A stretch of 64,000 nt of DNA from UBA5336 sp039818165. GTDB lineage: Bacteria > Pseudomonadota > Alphaproteobacteria > Caulobacterales > Hyphomonadaceae. Location: the NCBI GenBank assembly GCA_039818165.1, contig JBCBUL010000006.1:62001-126000 (forward strand), in the 5' to 3' direction. This document shows, in pieces, positions 25,955-35,175 of the stretch (its first letter is position 1; each line of letters opens with the position of its first letter). The translations under genes were made by a program, and so were the position numbers. The notes beneath the pieces were generated by a model that worked only from the letters and a program-made list of their open reading frames with translations, had not been told where the DNA came from and ran no database searches.

Positions 25955-27225
25955 TCGTACCTCAGCGCTTCAACAGGGTCGATTGAGGCCGCGCCCCAGG
26001 CCGGAGCCAGCGTCACGATTACGGAGACGGCGACCGCCCAGATGGCAGAGCCAAACACTTCGAACCAGGAGAGCCGCGCTGGCAGGCCTTCCAACCCATA
26101 GGTGTCCGGATCGAAAACAGTGACACCCACGGCTGCGAGTCCAGCCTCGATGTTGGGGATACTCAGGACAAATGCCACGCCCGCCACAATCCCTGTCAAA
26201 GCGCCAACGAGCCCGAGCGCTCCCCCAATTATCACAAAAACGCGCATCATAGTGCCGCGTGTTGCGCCGATGGTGCGCAAAATGGCGATGTCTCGCGTCT
26301 TGTTCTTCACGAGCATGAGAACACCGGAAATGATGTTGAGCGCCGTAATCGTGACCAGCACCATCATAACGATGCGCATCATGTTTCGTTCAATGTTCAA
26401 CGCGTTGAAATACTGAGCTTTCAGATCTTTCCAACTGTAGAGAAATACGCCGCCCCCAAGCGCGGTATTGATGTCTCGCAAAACGGGTTCGGGCGACATC
26501 GCGTCTTCGATCCGCACGTCGATCAATTCATAGGAATCGCGCTTCTGGAAGAAAATCTGGCCCTGCTGCAGGGGCATGAAGATGTAGGCCCTATCGAGTT
26601 CAACACTGCCGGTTTTGAATAAGGGGCCCACGGTGTACGTCTTGTTCCGCGGCGTCCCACCAAACGCAGTGGCATTGGTCTGCGTTGAGATCAACTTGAT
26701 CCGGTCACCTTGCCTAACGCGCAAATCACGGGCGAGAAACTCGCCCATCAAAATGACATCTCCACCATTCCGGCCTTCACCGAACCCGGCGTCGATGGCC
26801 GATTGCCCGCCATCGGGGAGGAAGTCGTAGCCGCGCAACTCTTCGATCGTGATTGACTTCACCAGTGCCCCGGACGACGCACCGCCTTCCCGCGTTGCAA
26901 GCACTTGGTCTTCGAGGAACGGGGTCGCCGAGACCACGCCATCTACAGTCAATATCTCTTCAATAATGAGGTCGGACTCAGCAGCCGAGCGCCCGTCCAC
27001 GGACGCAATGATGTGGGGTTGCCCACCAAGAAGTGCGTCCAATAGCGTGGCGCGAAACCCCGCCATGATCGACATGATCACAATCAGTGCAAACACCGCC
27101 AGAGCGATACCTGCAAACGACAGGATGGCTGTGATGGACAATCCACCATGTTCACGGCGCGCTCGTACATATCGCCAGGCAAGCGCGCGTTCCACGGAAC
27201 CAAAAGGCGTGTGTCCTGTCGCCAT
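25951..27225 (-). CDS. lolC: Lipoprotein-releasing ABC transporter permease LolC/LolE
   Basis: Inner-membrane permease that, as a homodimer or heterodimer, sorts lipoproteins toward LolA. The 424-residue product has the family topology: one N-terminal membrane helix (ITAILSFAGIALAVFALIVIM is within it), a large periplasmic domain from about 50 to 275, then three membrane helices (TALNIISGVLMLV; AILRTIGATRGTMMRVFVIIG; the last near 375-400), ending DPVEALRYE. The KNKTRDIAILRTIGAT cytoplasmic coupling segment is present. Only one permease gene is found here, so the complex is probably LolF-like (one permease serving both LolC and LolE roles), as in other alphaproteobacteria. Confidence 0.92.
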   Translation of the reverse strand: MATGHTPFGSVERALAWRYVRARREHGGLSITAILSFAGIALAVFALIVIMSIMAGFRATLLDALLGGQPHIIASVDGRSAAESDLIIEEILTVDGVVSATPFLEDQVLATREGGASSGALVKSITIEELRGYDFLPDGGQSAIDAGFGEGRNGGDVILMGEFLARDLRVRQGDRIKLISTQTNATAFGGTPRNKTYTVGPLFKTGSVELDRAYIFMPLQQGQIFFQKRDSYELIDVRIEDAMSPEPVLRDINTALGGGVFLYSWKDLKAQYFNALNIERNMMRIVMMVLVTITALNIISGVLMLVKNKTRDIAILRTIGATRGTMMRVFVIIGGALGLVGALTGIVAGVAFVLSIPNIEAGLAAVGVTVFDPDTYGLEGLPARLSWFEVFGSAIWAVAVSVIVTLAPAWGAASIDPVEALRYE

Positions 27226-27230
27226 GGAGA

Positions 27231-28562
27231 TCAGCGCCGCGCCGATTCAAGCGCATTGAGAGCCGCATCGAGGCTGAGTTCTTCTGAACTGCCGCTCGCG
27301 CGATTTTTTAGCTCAACCGTGCCCGCTTTCAGCCCCCGTGGACCAATGGCGAGTTGCCAGGGCAATCCTATCAAATCCATGGTCGCGAATTTCCCTCCGG
27401 GGCTTCCGTCACGGTCATCGTAGAGAACGTCAAACCCGGCATTTTCAAGGCGCTGATAGGCATCATCGCAAGCGGTTGTGCACGCATCGTCCTTCGCACG
27501 AAGGTTCAACAGCCCGACATCAAACGGCGAAACAGAAGCCGGCCAGACGATCCCACGGTCATCGTTGCTGGCTTCAATGATTGCAGCGACCAGACGAGAC
27601 ACACCGACACCATAGGATCCACCATGGATTTCGGTGAGGCCGCCCTCTGCAGTCTGCACAGCTGCCTTCAACGGCTCAGAGTATTTCGTCCCGAAATAGA
27701 AGATGTGGCCAACTTCGATCCCGCGCGCTTTGACTTGTCGTTCAGGGGGCACTGCAGCCCAAGCCGCTTCATCATGTTTTTCATCCGTCGCAGCGTAGAA
27801 CTTCGTGCGCTTCTCCATTTCCTCAGCCAGGGCCACCTCATCGGAGAAATCAAAGTCTGTTCCCGGGGGCGGCACGTCGAGGACCGCCTTGTCGCAGAAG
27901 ACTTCGCTTTCGCCACTTTCGGCCAGCACCAGGAACTCATGGCTCAAATCCCCGCCGATCGGGCCAGGATCAGCGGCCATGGGGATGGCGGTTATGCCCA
28001 ACCGATCAAATGTGTTCAAATAGGCGGCGAACATCTTCTGATACGCGATGCGCGCGCGTTCCGCATTCACATCGAAGCTGTAGGCATCTTTCATAAGGAA
28101 TTCGCGCCCGCGCATCACGCCGAACCGCGGGCGGATCTCATCCCGGAACTTCCACTGAATGTGGTAAAGGTTCAGCGGCAACTGCTTGTAGCTTTTCACA
28201 TAGGCTCTGAAGATGTCGGTGATTAGCTCTTCATTTGTTGGGCCGAACAGCATCTCACGTTCGCCCCGGTCATGGATGCGCAGCATTTCGGGGCCATAGG
28301 CATCGTAGCGCCCACTTTCGCGCCATAGCTCGGCCTGCTGAATTGTCGGCATGAGCATTTCAATTGCACCGGCCCGCTCCTGCTCCTCACGCACAATTTG
28401 TTCGATTTTCTTGAGCACTTTGAAGCCCAGCGGCAGCCAGCTGTAGATCCCCGCGCCATTCTGGCGGATCATCCCGGCGCGCAGCATCAACTGGTGGCTG
28501 ATCACCTCCGCGTCTGAGGGCGTCTCCTTGGTGACGGGCAGGAAATAATTGGAAAGGCGCAT
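27231..28562 (-). CDS. proS: Prolyl-tRNA synthetase (short alphaproteobacterial type)
   Basis: Class II aminoacyl-tRNA synthetase charging tRNA-Pro. The 443-residue protein lacks the editing insertion between motifs 2 and 3 that E. coli ProS has, matching the short alphaproteobacterial form. Visible features are SHQLMLRAGMIRQNGAGIYSWLP at the start in broken segments, GPTNEEL, LYHIQWKFRDEIRPRFGVMRGREFLMKDAYSF (motif 2 region, read in parts), GGSYGVGVSRLVAAI (motif 3) and the anticodon-binding domain near DVLYDDRDGSPGGKF. Because the editing domain is missing, a free-standing trans-editing protein would be expected elsewhere. lolC follows after five bases. Confidence 0.96.
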   Translation of the reverse strand: MRLSNYFLPVTKETPSDAEVISHQLMLRAGMIRQNGAGIYSWLPLGFKVLKKIEQIVREEQERAGAIEMLMPTIQQAELWRESGRYDAYGPEMLRIHDRGEREMLFGPTNEELITDIFRAYVKSYKQLPLNLYHIQWKFRDEIRPRFGVMRGREFLMKDAYSFDVNAERARIAYQKMFAAYLNTFDRLGITAIPMAADPGPIGGDLSHEFLVLAESGESEVFCDKAVLDVPPPGTDFDFSDEVALAEEMEKRTKFYAATDEKHDEAAWAAVPPERQVKARGIEVGHIFYFGTKYSEPLKAAVQTAEGGLTEIHGGSYGVGVSRLVAAIIEASNDDRGIVWPASVSPFDVGLLNLRAKDDACTTACDDAYQRLENAGFDVLYDDRDGSPGGKFATMDLIGLPWQLAIGPRGLKAGTVELKNRASGSSEELSLDAALNALESARR

Positions 28563-28633
28563 AAGGTGTTTTCTCTAGATCGCGGCGCGGAGTGACGCTG
28601 TGGCTAACGCGCTCTTTTGACAAAGGCTAGCCC

Positions 28634-29212
28634 TTAACCTTCGGGCGCGACTTCAAAAACATTCGCCGGAGAAGGCGGAGCGCAACGATCGCCAACAGCT
28701 AAGGCATTTACTTGGTACGAATACTCATCGTTCGGCGCCAGTCTGCGGATGAGGATCAAACCTTTCTGCGACGGCGCCAGAATCGACCCCGTACTTTCAG
28801 CTAGGCCTGATCCCTCCATATCTCGTTGCGACACAAGCCGAAACGACATGGCTTCGCCTATGGGAATAGCCACGACCGAAAAATTGTTGGTTTGATCATC
28901 AAAAAAGGAAACTGACGACATGCCCGGATAGGGCGCAACTTCTACATCCAGCCATAATGATACCTGATCAAGATCAAACCGGCAGATCGAGTAAGCCAGA
29001 TCGGGCGATGGCCTGACGACAGTTTGGTTCTGGGGCGTTGCGCGTGGGACAAGTACAAAGCTGTGCAAGGGTATGCCTCGCTCTGCCATCATATCCATCG
29101 CCCGGGACATGATGGCGCCCGGAATCAACTCAAGCGTTGCCCAGTGCGCCAATCCAGCACTGACCAAAAGAACAACCCCGGCCACCCCCTTCATCACGTT
29201 ATCTGTCCTCAC
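28634..29212 (-). CDS. DUF1254-like envelope protein
   Basis: A 192-residue protein with an N-terminal membrane helix or uncleaved signal (VAGVVLLVSAGLAHWATLELI) and a small beta-rich extracytoplasmic domain. It resembles the short DUF1254 proteins that stand next to DUF1214 partners in alphaproteobacteria; function is unknown. The listed start is a GTG at 29212, which overlaps the upstream gene by 14 bases; the ATG at 29194 avoids the overlap and has GAGGA eleven bases before it, so it may be the true start. Cotranscription with the DUF1214 gene is nearly certain. It is followed by proS after 71 bases that hold nothing recognisable. Confidence 0.7.
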   Translation of the reverse strand: MRTDNVMKGVAGVVLLVSAGLAHWATLELIPGAIMSRAMDMMAERGIPLHSFVLVPRATPQNQTVVRPSPDLAYSICRFDLDQVSLWLDVEVAPYPGMSSVSFFDDQTNNFSVVAIPIGEAMSFRLVSQRDMEGSGLAESTGSILAPSQKGLILIRRLAPNDEYSYQVNALAVGDRCAPPSPANVFEVAPEG

Positions 29213-29795
29213 AGTCGACGCGACGTATTGAAGGCGCGTTCAGTTCTGCCAAAGGGTCATCCAGCATGGCTTGGCTTGGACGATAAAGCCGCAGCGTAAG
29301 ATCAAACGCTCCAGCATTTCGGCTGGATATCCAAAGGCCTTCTTCCGCCTGCCTCGTCGCTGACACCATGGCCTCCCAGGCTTGCGTGCGACCTGTTCGG
29401 GTTACATCCAGCGACAGCGCACCATCATCGTTCATGGGCAGTCGGCTTTGGGCATCATAAAGCGTGATCGACCACCACTCCGCAGGTTGATCCTCGCCAG
29501 ACAGAACGTATCGGCACGACTCGCTGAGACGCTCGCCCTGGTCTTCCGTGTTCCGCGTGAAATAGACCGCTTCTTCTTTGGTCATGGCCAGTAATCCGTG
29601 GCGCGCAATCCGCGCTCTCGTATAAGGCCCCGCGGCTTCGCTTCCGATGGACCAATCGGAAACCCAGCCCGCGCTATCGATGTCGGAAAACACAAAGCCG
29701 CGCCCGCCAACAATCCCCGCGGCCCAGAGCGCTGACCCGGCACCTATGGCCGCGCCAAGGATTGCAATGACGATCAGAATTGCGACTTTGACCAT
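29199..29795 (-). CDS. DUF1214-like envelope protein
   Basis: A 198-residue protein with an N-terminal hydrophobic anchor (VAILIVIAILGAAIGAGSALW) and an extracytoplasmic domain containing YFTRNTEDQG, PAEWWSITLYD, LPMNDDGALSL and a C-terminal LRLYRP segment, typical of DUF1214. In the family DUF1214 and DUF1254 domains occur fused or as neighbours; here they are two genes overlapping by 14 bases if the GTG start of the partner is used. No enzymatic residues can be assigned. The gene lies 47 bases after DUF1467. Confidence 0.7.
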   Translation of the reverse strand: MVKVAILIVIAILGAAIGAGSALWAAGIVGGRGFVFSDIDSAGWVSDWSIGSEAAGPYTRARIARHGLLAMTKEEAVYFTRNTEDQGERLSESCRYVLSGEDQPAEWWSITLYDAQSRLPMNDDGALSLDVTRTGRTQAWEAMVSATRQAEEGLWISSRNAGAFDLTLRLYRPSQAMLDDPLAELNAPSIRRVDCEDR

Positions 29796-29842
29796 TCCCC
29801 AGAATTGCTGGAACCGTCCTCAAATGGCAAGCAATCGGTGAG

Positions 29843-30094
29843 TTAGCCGCCCAATATCAAAGTCTGGAGATCAAAGACCCGGCTCACCACAAACAGCGCT
29901 GCGGTCTGCCCGACAGCGCCATAGGTCGCCCAGAGCGCCTTTTTCCTGATCATCGGATTTGATGGGGCGCCCTCTTCTGTACCTTCTTGCACGGGGCCAT
30001 CTTCAAACTGTCCGCGCACGCCAATGGGCAGAACGATAAAGAAGCTCAACCACCAGAAAATAACAAAGAAAACAATCGCGCCTGTAAGCGTCAT
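29843..30094 (-). CDS. DUF1467 family small membrane protein
   Basis: An 83-residue protein with two membrane helices: residues about 5-27 (IVFFVIFWWLSFFIVLPIGV) and 55-75. A short acidic loop (EDGPVQEGTEEGAPSNP) lies between them. DUF1467 proteins are conserved in alphaproteobacteria next to mce and proS, as here; their function is unknown. It begins three bases after the epimerase stop, so the two are cotranscribed. Confidence 0.85.
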   Translation of the reverse strand: MTLTGAIVFFVIFWWLSFFIVLPIGVRGQFEDGPVQEGTEEGAPSNPMIRKKALWATYGAVGQTAALFVVSRVFDLQTLILGG

Positions 30095-30097
30095 GGA

Positions 30098-30529
30098 TCA
30101 GTGGTCGCCCTTGGGTGTTTCCATCAACTCAATGAGTACACCATTGGAGTTTTTCGGATGCACAAAGATGATCGGCGTTCCATGGGCGCCAATTCGTGGC
30201 TCATTCAGGACCGTGGCGCCACGTTTGCCCATCTCTTCAACCGCTTCGTGAATATCGCGCACTTCGAAGCAGACATGGTGTTGTCCGCCCTTGGGGTTCT
30301 TTTGGATGAAATTGTGGATCGGGCTGTTCTCGTCCAGCGGTTCTATCAGCTCAATCTGACTGTTCGGCAGATTCACGAAGCACACTTTCACCCCCTGCTC
30401 AGGCATATCGAAAGGTACGGTGATGTCTTTTGCGCCGTAAAGGGTGCGGTAGGTCTCTATCGCCGCGTGAATGTCGGGCACGGCGACACCAACATGGTTC
30501 AGTGGCCCAATCTCGAAATCATCAGCCAT
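30098..30529 (-). CDS. mce: Methylmalonyl-CoA epimerase
   Basis: Interconverts the R and S forms of methylmalonyl-CoA in propionate metabolism. The 143-residue protein is a vicinal-oxygen-chelate fold with two beta-alpha-beta modules. Metal-binding candidates are His in LNHVGVAVPD near residue 11, the VKVCFVNLPNSQIELIEP strand, His in GQHHVCFEV and the Glu in GVLIELME at the C-terminus. It starts six bases after the RNase J stop and is followed closely by DUF1467. Confidence 0.9.
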   Translation of the reverse strand: MADDFEIGPLNHVGVAVPDIHAAIETYRTLYGAKDITVPFDMPEQGVKVCFVNLPNSQIELIEPLDENSPIHNFIQKNPKGGQHHVCFEVRDIHEAVEEMGKRGATVLNEPRIGAHGTPIIFVHPKNSNGVLIELMETPKGDH

Positions 30530-30535
30530 GATTGC

Positions 30536-32224
30536 CTAACTCCTCAACACTGTCACATCGATCAGCGGTCGACGACCAAACAGCTTCTCCGCCGCCTTTT
30601 TAATGCCGCGCCCAATGGCCCGTTTGACAGCATCATCATCGTCCATGTCTCGCGCCTTGACCCGAGACAAAGCTGCTTCCGCCGCTTCATCCAGCGTATC
30701 AAGGCTTTCATCGGCAAGTCGACCGTCAGCTTCCGCCAAACCGCGTGCTGACACCAATGGCCCGTCGATTACGCTGCCATCCTCATCGATGGCTACGCTC
30801 ACATGGAGATAGCCGAATTCTGAGAGGCGGATCCGTTCGGTAAGGGCACCGCTGCCTTCCGGCACCAGCTTGTCACCGTCCAGGATCAAGCGACCTGCAG
30901 GAACAACATCGATGATCTCGGGATCACCGGGGGCGAGCCGCACCAATTCTCCATTACGCGGGGCCACAGCCAGCGGCACCTGCAGATCAAGGGCGTAACG
31001 CGCATGCTCCAGAGTGTGGCGACGTTCCCCATGGACTGGCACCGATATTCTTGGCCGGACCCAGCCATACATCCGAGCCAACTCATCTCGGCACGGATGA
31101 CCGGAGACATGGATCGGTTCATCGGTCATGCGATCGGTGATCACCCGTATGCCCGCGTCAGCGAGTTGGTTCATCAACGCAAAGATGCCTTTTTCATTCC
31201 CGGGGATCACACGGGATGAAAAGATCACCGTATCCCCCTCACTGAGGGAGACATTGCGATGGTCATTACGGGCGATGCGGGAAAGCGCTGCGCGGGCCTC
31301 TCCCTGGCTACCAGTGCACAGGTACAGAATATTCTCTGGCGGCAGGAATCCAGCTTCCTCTTCGCTGACGAATTCGGCCACGTCCTGTAACATCCCCACA
31401 GCCTTGGCCGCGTCAGTAACTTTGTGCATGGAACGACCGACCAGGCAGACACTTCGGCCGCAGGCGGCGGCGGCCTCAACAACGCTTTTCACGCGCGCCA
31501 CATTGGATGCAAATGTCGTGACCGCAACCCGGCCCTGTTGCGCAGCAATAACCGTCTCAATTGCGCCGCGCACGGTCGCCTCGCTTCCCGCCTCGCCCTC
31601 TACAAAGACATTGGTACTGTCACACACCATGGCGAGCACCCCCTCATCCCCGAGCTTCGAAATCCCTTCCACATCGGTGGTCGCACCGATCTGGGGGTCA
31701 GGATCAATCTTCCAGTCGCCAGTGTGCAACAGCGTGCCCAATGGCGACTTGATCGCAAGCGCGTTCGGCTCGGGGATGGAATGCGTTAGCGTGACATAGC
31801 GCACTTCAAAATCGCCGGCTTGAACCGTCGAGCCCAGTTCAATTGTGTTCAGCACTTTCGCCGGATCGAGCCCATGCTCAATCAGCTTGGCTCGCACCAG
31901 TTCGGCTGTGAACGGCGTAGCGTACATGGGCGCGCGAGTTTGCAGTCTGCGATACAACAAACCCGTCGCACCGATATGATCTTCATGGGCGTGAGTCAGG
32001 AAGATCGCGTCAATCTCCTCGTCCACGAGAAACTCGGGATCGGCGCAAATGAGATCGATTCCAGGCATGGTATCGTCGCCGAAAGTCACGCCAATGTCGG
32101 CAAGAATCCAACGACGATTGTGCGCCGGGCCGTAGCCATAGGCATTCAGGTTCATGCCGATTTCTTCACACCCGCCAAGGGGAAGGAACACGAGCTCGTC
32201 GCGCGGGTCAGGTCGTGTTGTCAT
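30536..32224 (-). CDS. rnj: Ribonuclease J
   Basis: Metallo-beta-lactamase/beta-CASP ribonuclease with 5'-3' exonuclease and possibly endonuclease activity, used in mRNA decay and rRNA maturation in alphaproteobacteria. The 562-residue protein has GGCEEIGMNL at the start, the metal motif THAHEDHIGA, HTGDWKIDPDP, the beta-CASP region with FASNVARVKS and STGSQGE-like text (here CTGSQGEARAAL), and HVSGHPCRDEL. The C-terminal domain of about 100 residues is present. It starts seven bases after the coaX stop. Confidence 0.93.
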   Translation of the reverse strand: MTTRPDPRDELVFLPLGGCEEIGMNLNAYGYGPAHNRRWILADIGVTFGDDTMPGIDLICADPEFLVDEEIDAIFLTHAHEDHIGATGLLYRRLQTRAPMYATPFTAELVRAKLIEHGLDPAKVLNTIELGSTVQAGDFEVRYVTLTHSIPEPNALAIKSPLGTLLHTGDWKIDPDPQIGATTDVEGISKLGDEGVLAMVCDSTNVFVEGEAGSEATVRGAIETVIAAQQGRVAVTTFASNVARVKSVVEAAAACGRSVCLVGRSMHKVTDAAKAVGMLQDVAEFVSEEEAGFLPPENILYLCTGSQGEARAALSRIARNDHRNVSLSEGDTVIFSSRVIPGNEKGIFALMNQLADAGIRVITDRMTDEPIHVSGHPCRDELARMYGWVRPRISVPVHGERRHTLEHARYALDLQVPLAVAPRNGELVRLAPGDPEIIDVVPAGRLILDGDKLVPEGSGALTERIRLSEFGYLHVSVAIDEDGSVIDGPLVSARGLAEADGRLADESLDTLDEAAEAALSRVKARDMDDDDAVKRAIGRGIKKAAEKLFGRRPLIDVTVLRS

Positions 32225-32231
32225 TCAACTC

Positions 32232-33011
32232 TCAGGATTTGTTGCGCCTGAAGATTTCCAGCAGGCCGCGAATGGTAACATCCTGATCATATAGATCGAT
32301 TTCGTGGCTGTGGCCTTCAAAGAGTGAGGCAATTCCGCCCGTACCAATAACCCGCATGGGTTTTCCGTACTCTGCCTTGATCCGGCGCACGAGGCCGTCA
32401 ATCAAATCCACATAACCAAGAAAGATGCCGGATTGCATCGCGGTGACGGTATCCATGCCAATCACCTGGGGTGGGCACTGGATCGCGATCCTCGGCAGCG
32501 CCGCGGCAGCGTCATGCAGGGCTTTGAGCGATAGGTTGATCCCGGGGGAGATGATGCCGCCTTCAAACGCCCCATCCGAACCCACAATATCAAATGTCGT
32601 TGCCGTTCCGCTATCGACCACAATCAGCGGACCACCATACTCACTGTACGCCCCGACTGCGTTCACGACCCTGTCCGCGCCCGCTTGTTCAGGTCGGTCA
32701 ATGCGAACCTCAACGCCAAGATCAACGTCCGCGTCACCTACAAAAATCGGTTCGATATCGAGATAGCGTCGCGCGAAGTTCCGGAAATTAAACTGCGCCT
32801 GAGGCACAACGTTCGAGACAATAAAGCCCTTGATCTTGCCGAACGGTATCCCTTCCATCCGGCACATCTGGGACAGCCACACGGCGTAATCATCGGCCGT
32901 GCGGGTCGAGTCCGTATGGCTGCGCCAGCGAGCCACCCAGTTCGCGCCGTCATGGACAGCGAACATCGTGTTTGTGTTGCCCACATCGATGGCCAAAAGC
33001 ATATCGGTCAT
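32232..33011 (-). CDS. coaX: Type III pantothenate kinase CoaX
   Basis: Phosphorylates pantothenate in the first step of coenzyme A synthesis; the type III enzyme is ASKHA-fold and not feedback-inhibited like CoaA. With the start at 33011 the protein is 259 aa. Motifs: LLAIDVGNTNT at the N-terminus, GADRVVNAVGAY, LIVVDSGTATTFD and GGIISPGINLSL. The ATG overlaps the birA stop (ATGA), which decides the start over an upstream in-frame ATG at 33065. birA-coaX adjacency is common. Confidence 0.94.
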   Translation of the reverse strand: MTDMLLAIDVGNTNTMFAVHDGANWVARWRSHTDSTRTADDYAVWLSQMCRMEGIPFGKIKGFIVSNVVPQAQFNFRNFARRYLDIEPIFVGDADVDLGVEVRIDRPEQAGADRVVNAVGAYSEYGGPLIVVDSGTATTFDIVGSDGAFEGGIISPGINLSLKALHDAAAALPRIAIQCPPQVIGMDTVTAMQSGIFLGYVDLIDGLVRRIKAEYGKPMRVIGTGGIASLFEGHSHEIDLYDQDVTIRGLLEIFRRNKS

Positions 33012-33745
33012 ACGCGTCGCACCAATTCTACGTCTCCGGCTCTTATGGTCTCGCGGGTGCCGCATGGCAAATCGAGCATCAGGCCGCCATCGTTTGCAAG
33101 GCCTGCAAAGCTCCCCTCGAACACACGATCACCGACCACAGCCTTCACCAAGCCATTCCGGCCTTCCGCGCGCTCGCTCCAATCGTGCCGTGTGCGCGCG
33201 AAATCATTCCAAGCCTGTGACTTCCTCTGTTCGAAAGTTTCAACCAGCGCCTCCAGCACCAGATCAGCGCCGGGGACAGGACCGTCAGAGATCTCAGCCA
33301 AGCAGGTCGCAGTTTGCTCCACGGATTTTGGAGCAGAGGCCACATTGATACCCACACCCACCGCAGCCCAGGTGCCGGTATCGCCCGAACCGGATTCCAC
33401 GAGAATTCCCGAGAGTTTCGCGCCCTTGCAACGCACATCGTTGGGCCACTTCAGGCCGAGGTCAGCATCTGGAGCGAAAGCCTCAATCGTATCATGCACA
33501 GCGAGCGCAGCTGCAAACGGCAGACGCAATGCATCTGAAACCCCGCCGGGAACAGATATCAGAGCCGTCGCGTATACATTGCCCGTGGGAGACTCCCAGC
33601 TCCGCCCAAGGCGACCGCGCCCAGCAGTTTGGCGATGGGCGGCAATCCAGTGTTCGGGAAAACGACCGGCTTGCGCGAGACGTTTAGCGTGCACATTCGT
33701 ACTATCGATCGTCTCGTGCCAGATCACCGGTAGAGGTTGGTTCAA
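33008..33745 (-). CDS. birA: Biotin--[acetyl-CoA-carboxylase] ligase BirA (no DNA-binding domain)
   Basis: Attaches biotin to the carboxyl carrier protein AccB via biotinyl-AMP. The 245-residue protein starts directly with the catalytic domain (WHETIDSTNVHAKRLA), has the adenylate-binding GRGRLGRSWESPTGN, LKWPNDV with the conserved Lys, GILVES and GVGINV, and ends with the SH3-like domain. It lacks the N-terminal winged helix of E. coli BirA, so it is a ligase and not the biotin repressor. The only sensible start is TTG at 33745, overlapping the nuoN stop as TTGA, with no later ATG before the conserved motifs. Confidence 0.92.
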   Translation of the reverse strand: MNQPLPVIWHETIDSTNVHAKRLAQAGRFPEHWIAAHRQTAGRGRLGRSWESPTGNVYATALISVPGGVSDALRLPFAAALAVHDTIEAFAPDADLGLKWPNDVRCKGAKLSGILVESGSGDTGTWAAVGVGINVASAPKSVEQTATCLAEISDGPVPGADLVLEALVETFEQRKSQAWNDFARTRHDWSERAEGRNGLVKAVVGDRVFEGSFAGLANDGGLMLDLPCGTRETIRAGDVELVRRV

Positions 33746-35169
33746 TTCGTCAGTCCCATGGCTGCCGCTTCAGTCCAACCACCGAGGACGCCAATCCCGA
33801 TCAGCAGTACCGGGAACATCAATACTCCGCAGGCGACAAGGGCCGCGACGACTGATGGGTCCGTAGACTGGAAGTCCTGCTTGGGGGCGTCGAACCACAT
33901 CACTTTGATGATGCGCAGGTAGTACGCCGCCGAAACAACGGACGAGATCACCAGTATAATCACCAGTGGCAGCAAGCCCGCCGCAAGGCCAGCCTCAACG
34001 ACCGCATATTTTGCCCAGAAACCCGCCAGCGGCGGAATGCCTGCGATCGACAGAAGGATGGCTGTCATTGCAAGGGTCGCAATCGGCCGGTTTTTAATCA
34101 ACCCGCCCAGTTCGCTAATGTCTTCGACCATACCACCGGTGCGTCGCATCATCAGAACGCCTGCGAACATGCCAAGGGACGCGATTACGTAGATCGTCAT
34201 GAAAAGCAGAAGCGCGGGGGCGCCGAGATCTGCTCCGGCTGCAACGGGAACAAGCGCGTAGCCCATATTTGCGATGGAGGAATACCCCAGGAGCCGCTTG
34301 ATGTTGTTCTGCAGGAGCGCGCCAAACGCGCCCACAAGCATGGACGCGCCCGCGATGATTGCCAGGATGAGTTGCCAATCGTTCAGCGCATTCCCAAACA
34401 CGGTGAACAGCACGTTCGCGAAGACCACCATCATCGCCATCTTTGGCGCGGCAGAAAAGAATGCGACCACGGGGGTTGGCGAGCCTTCATAGACATCCGG
34501 TGTCCACACGTGCATCGGGGCTGCTGAGACTTTGAACGCCAGTCCTGTGATCATTAGCACCATGCCGAACAGCAAGCCTGTTCCGAGCTCCGCTTCGGCG
34601 ATCGCTTCAAAACTCGTTGACCCAGAGAAACCGTACACCAAAGACGCTCCGTAGAGGAGCAGCCCCGATGCCAGTGCGCCGAGCACAAAGTACTTCAGGC
34701 CTGCTTCGGCGGAGCGCGGACTGTCGCGGTGGAAAGATGCCAGCACATACGATGTCAAGCTGAGCGTCTCGACCCCCATATAAAGGGTCATCAGGTCGGC
34801 TGCTGACAGGGTCAATCCCATGCCGAGGCAGCCGAAAACCATCAGTAGCGCGTATTCAAACCGAAGCGTGTCGTGGCGCTCGAAAAACCCATCCGCAATC
34901 CAAAGCGCCACGCCTGCCAGCGCAAAGCTGACGATCTTTGCGAAGTTCACAAATGAGTTGGTCGCAACGAGCCCGCCGAAGGCTTCACCACCGTCCATAT
35001 AGAAATAGGCCAAGCCAGCCGCGACAAACAGGGAAACCGCGCCAAGCTTGAAAAATGCACGTGCACTTCCCTGCCCGATCAGGGCGCCAACAAGGGTTCC
35101 GACCAAACCAACGCTGACAAGCCAGAGCTCCGGCGCAAGGGTTTCAACAATGGCGATCCAATCCAGCAT
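33742..35169 (-). CDS. nuoN: NADH-quinone oxidoreductase subunit N
   Basis: Antiporter-like membrane subunit of Complex I, one of three proton-pumping modules. 475 aa with about fourteen hydrophobic segments. Recognisable parts are the LYMGVETLSLTSYVLASF segment with the conserved Glu, a Lys-bearing helix in LGYSSIANMGYALVPVA and the AGFWAKYAVVEAGL segment. Last gene of the nuo operon; its TGA overlaps the TTG start of birA, so birA, coaX and rnj may be read from the same transcript. Confidence 0.95.
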   Translation of the reverse strand: MLDWIAIVETLAPELWLVSVGLVGTLVGALIGQGSARAFFKLGAVSLFVAAGLAYFYMDGGEAFGGLVATNSFVNFAKIVSFALAGVALWIADGFFERHDTLRFEYALLMVFGCLGMGLTLSAADLMTLYMGVETLSLTSYVLASFHRDSPRSAEAGLKYFVLGALASGLLLYGASLVYGFSGSTSFEAIAEAELGTGLLFGMVLMITGLAFKVSAAPMHVWTPDVYEGSPTPVVAFFSAAPKMAMMVVFANVLFTVFGNALNDWQLILAIIAGASMLVGAFGALLQNNIKRLLGYSSIANMGYALVPVAAGADLGAPALLLFMTIYVIASLGMFAGVLMMRRTGGMVEDISELGGLIKNRPIATLAMTAILLSIAGIPPLAGFWAKYAVVEAGLAAGLLPLVIILVISSVVSAAYYLRIIKVMWFDAPKQDFQSTDPSVVAALVACGVLMFPVLLIGIGVLGGWTEAAAMGLTN

Positions 35170-35175
35170 GGGTGA

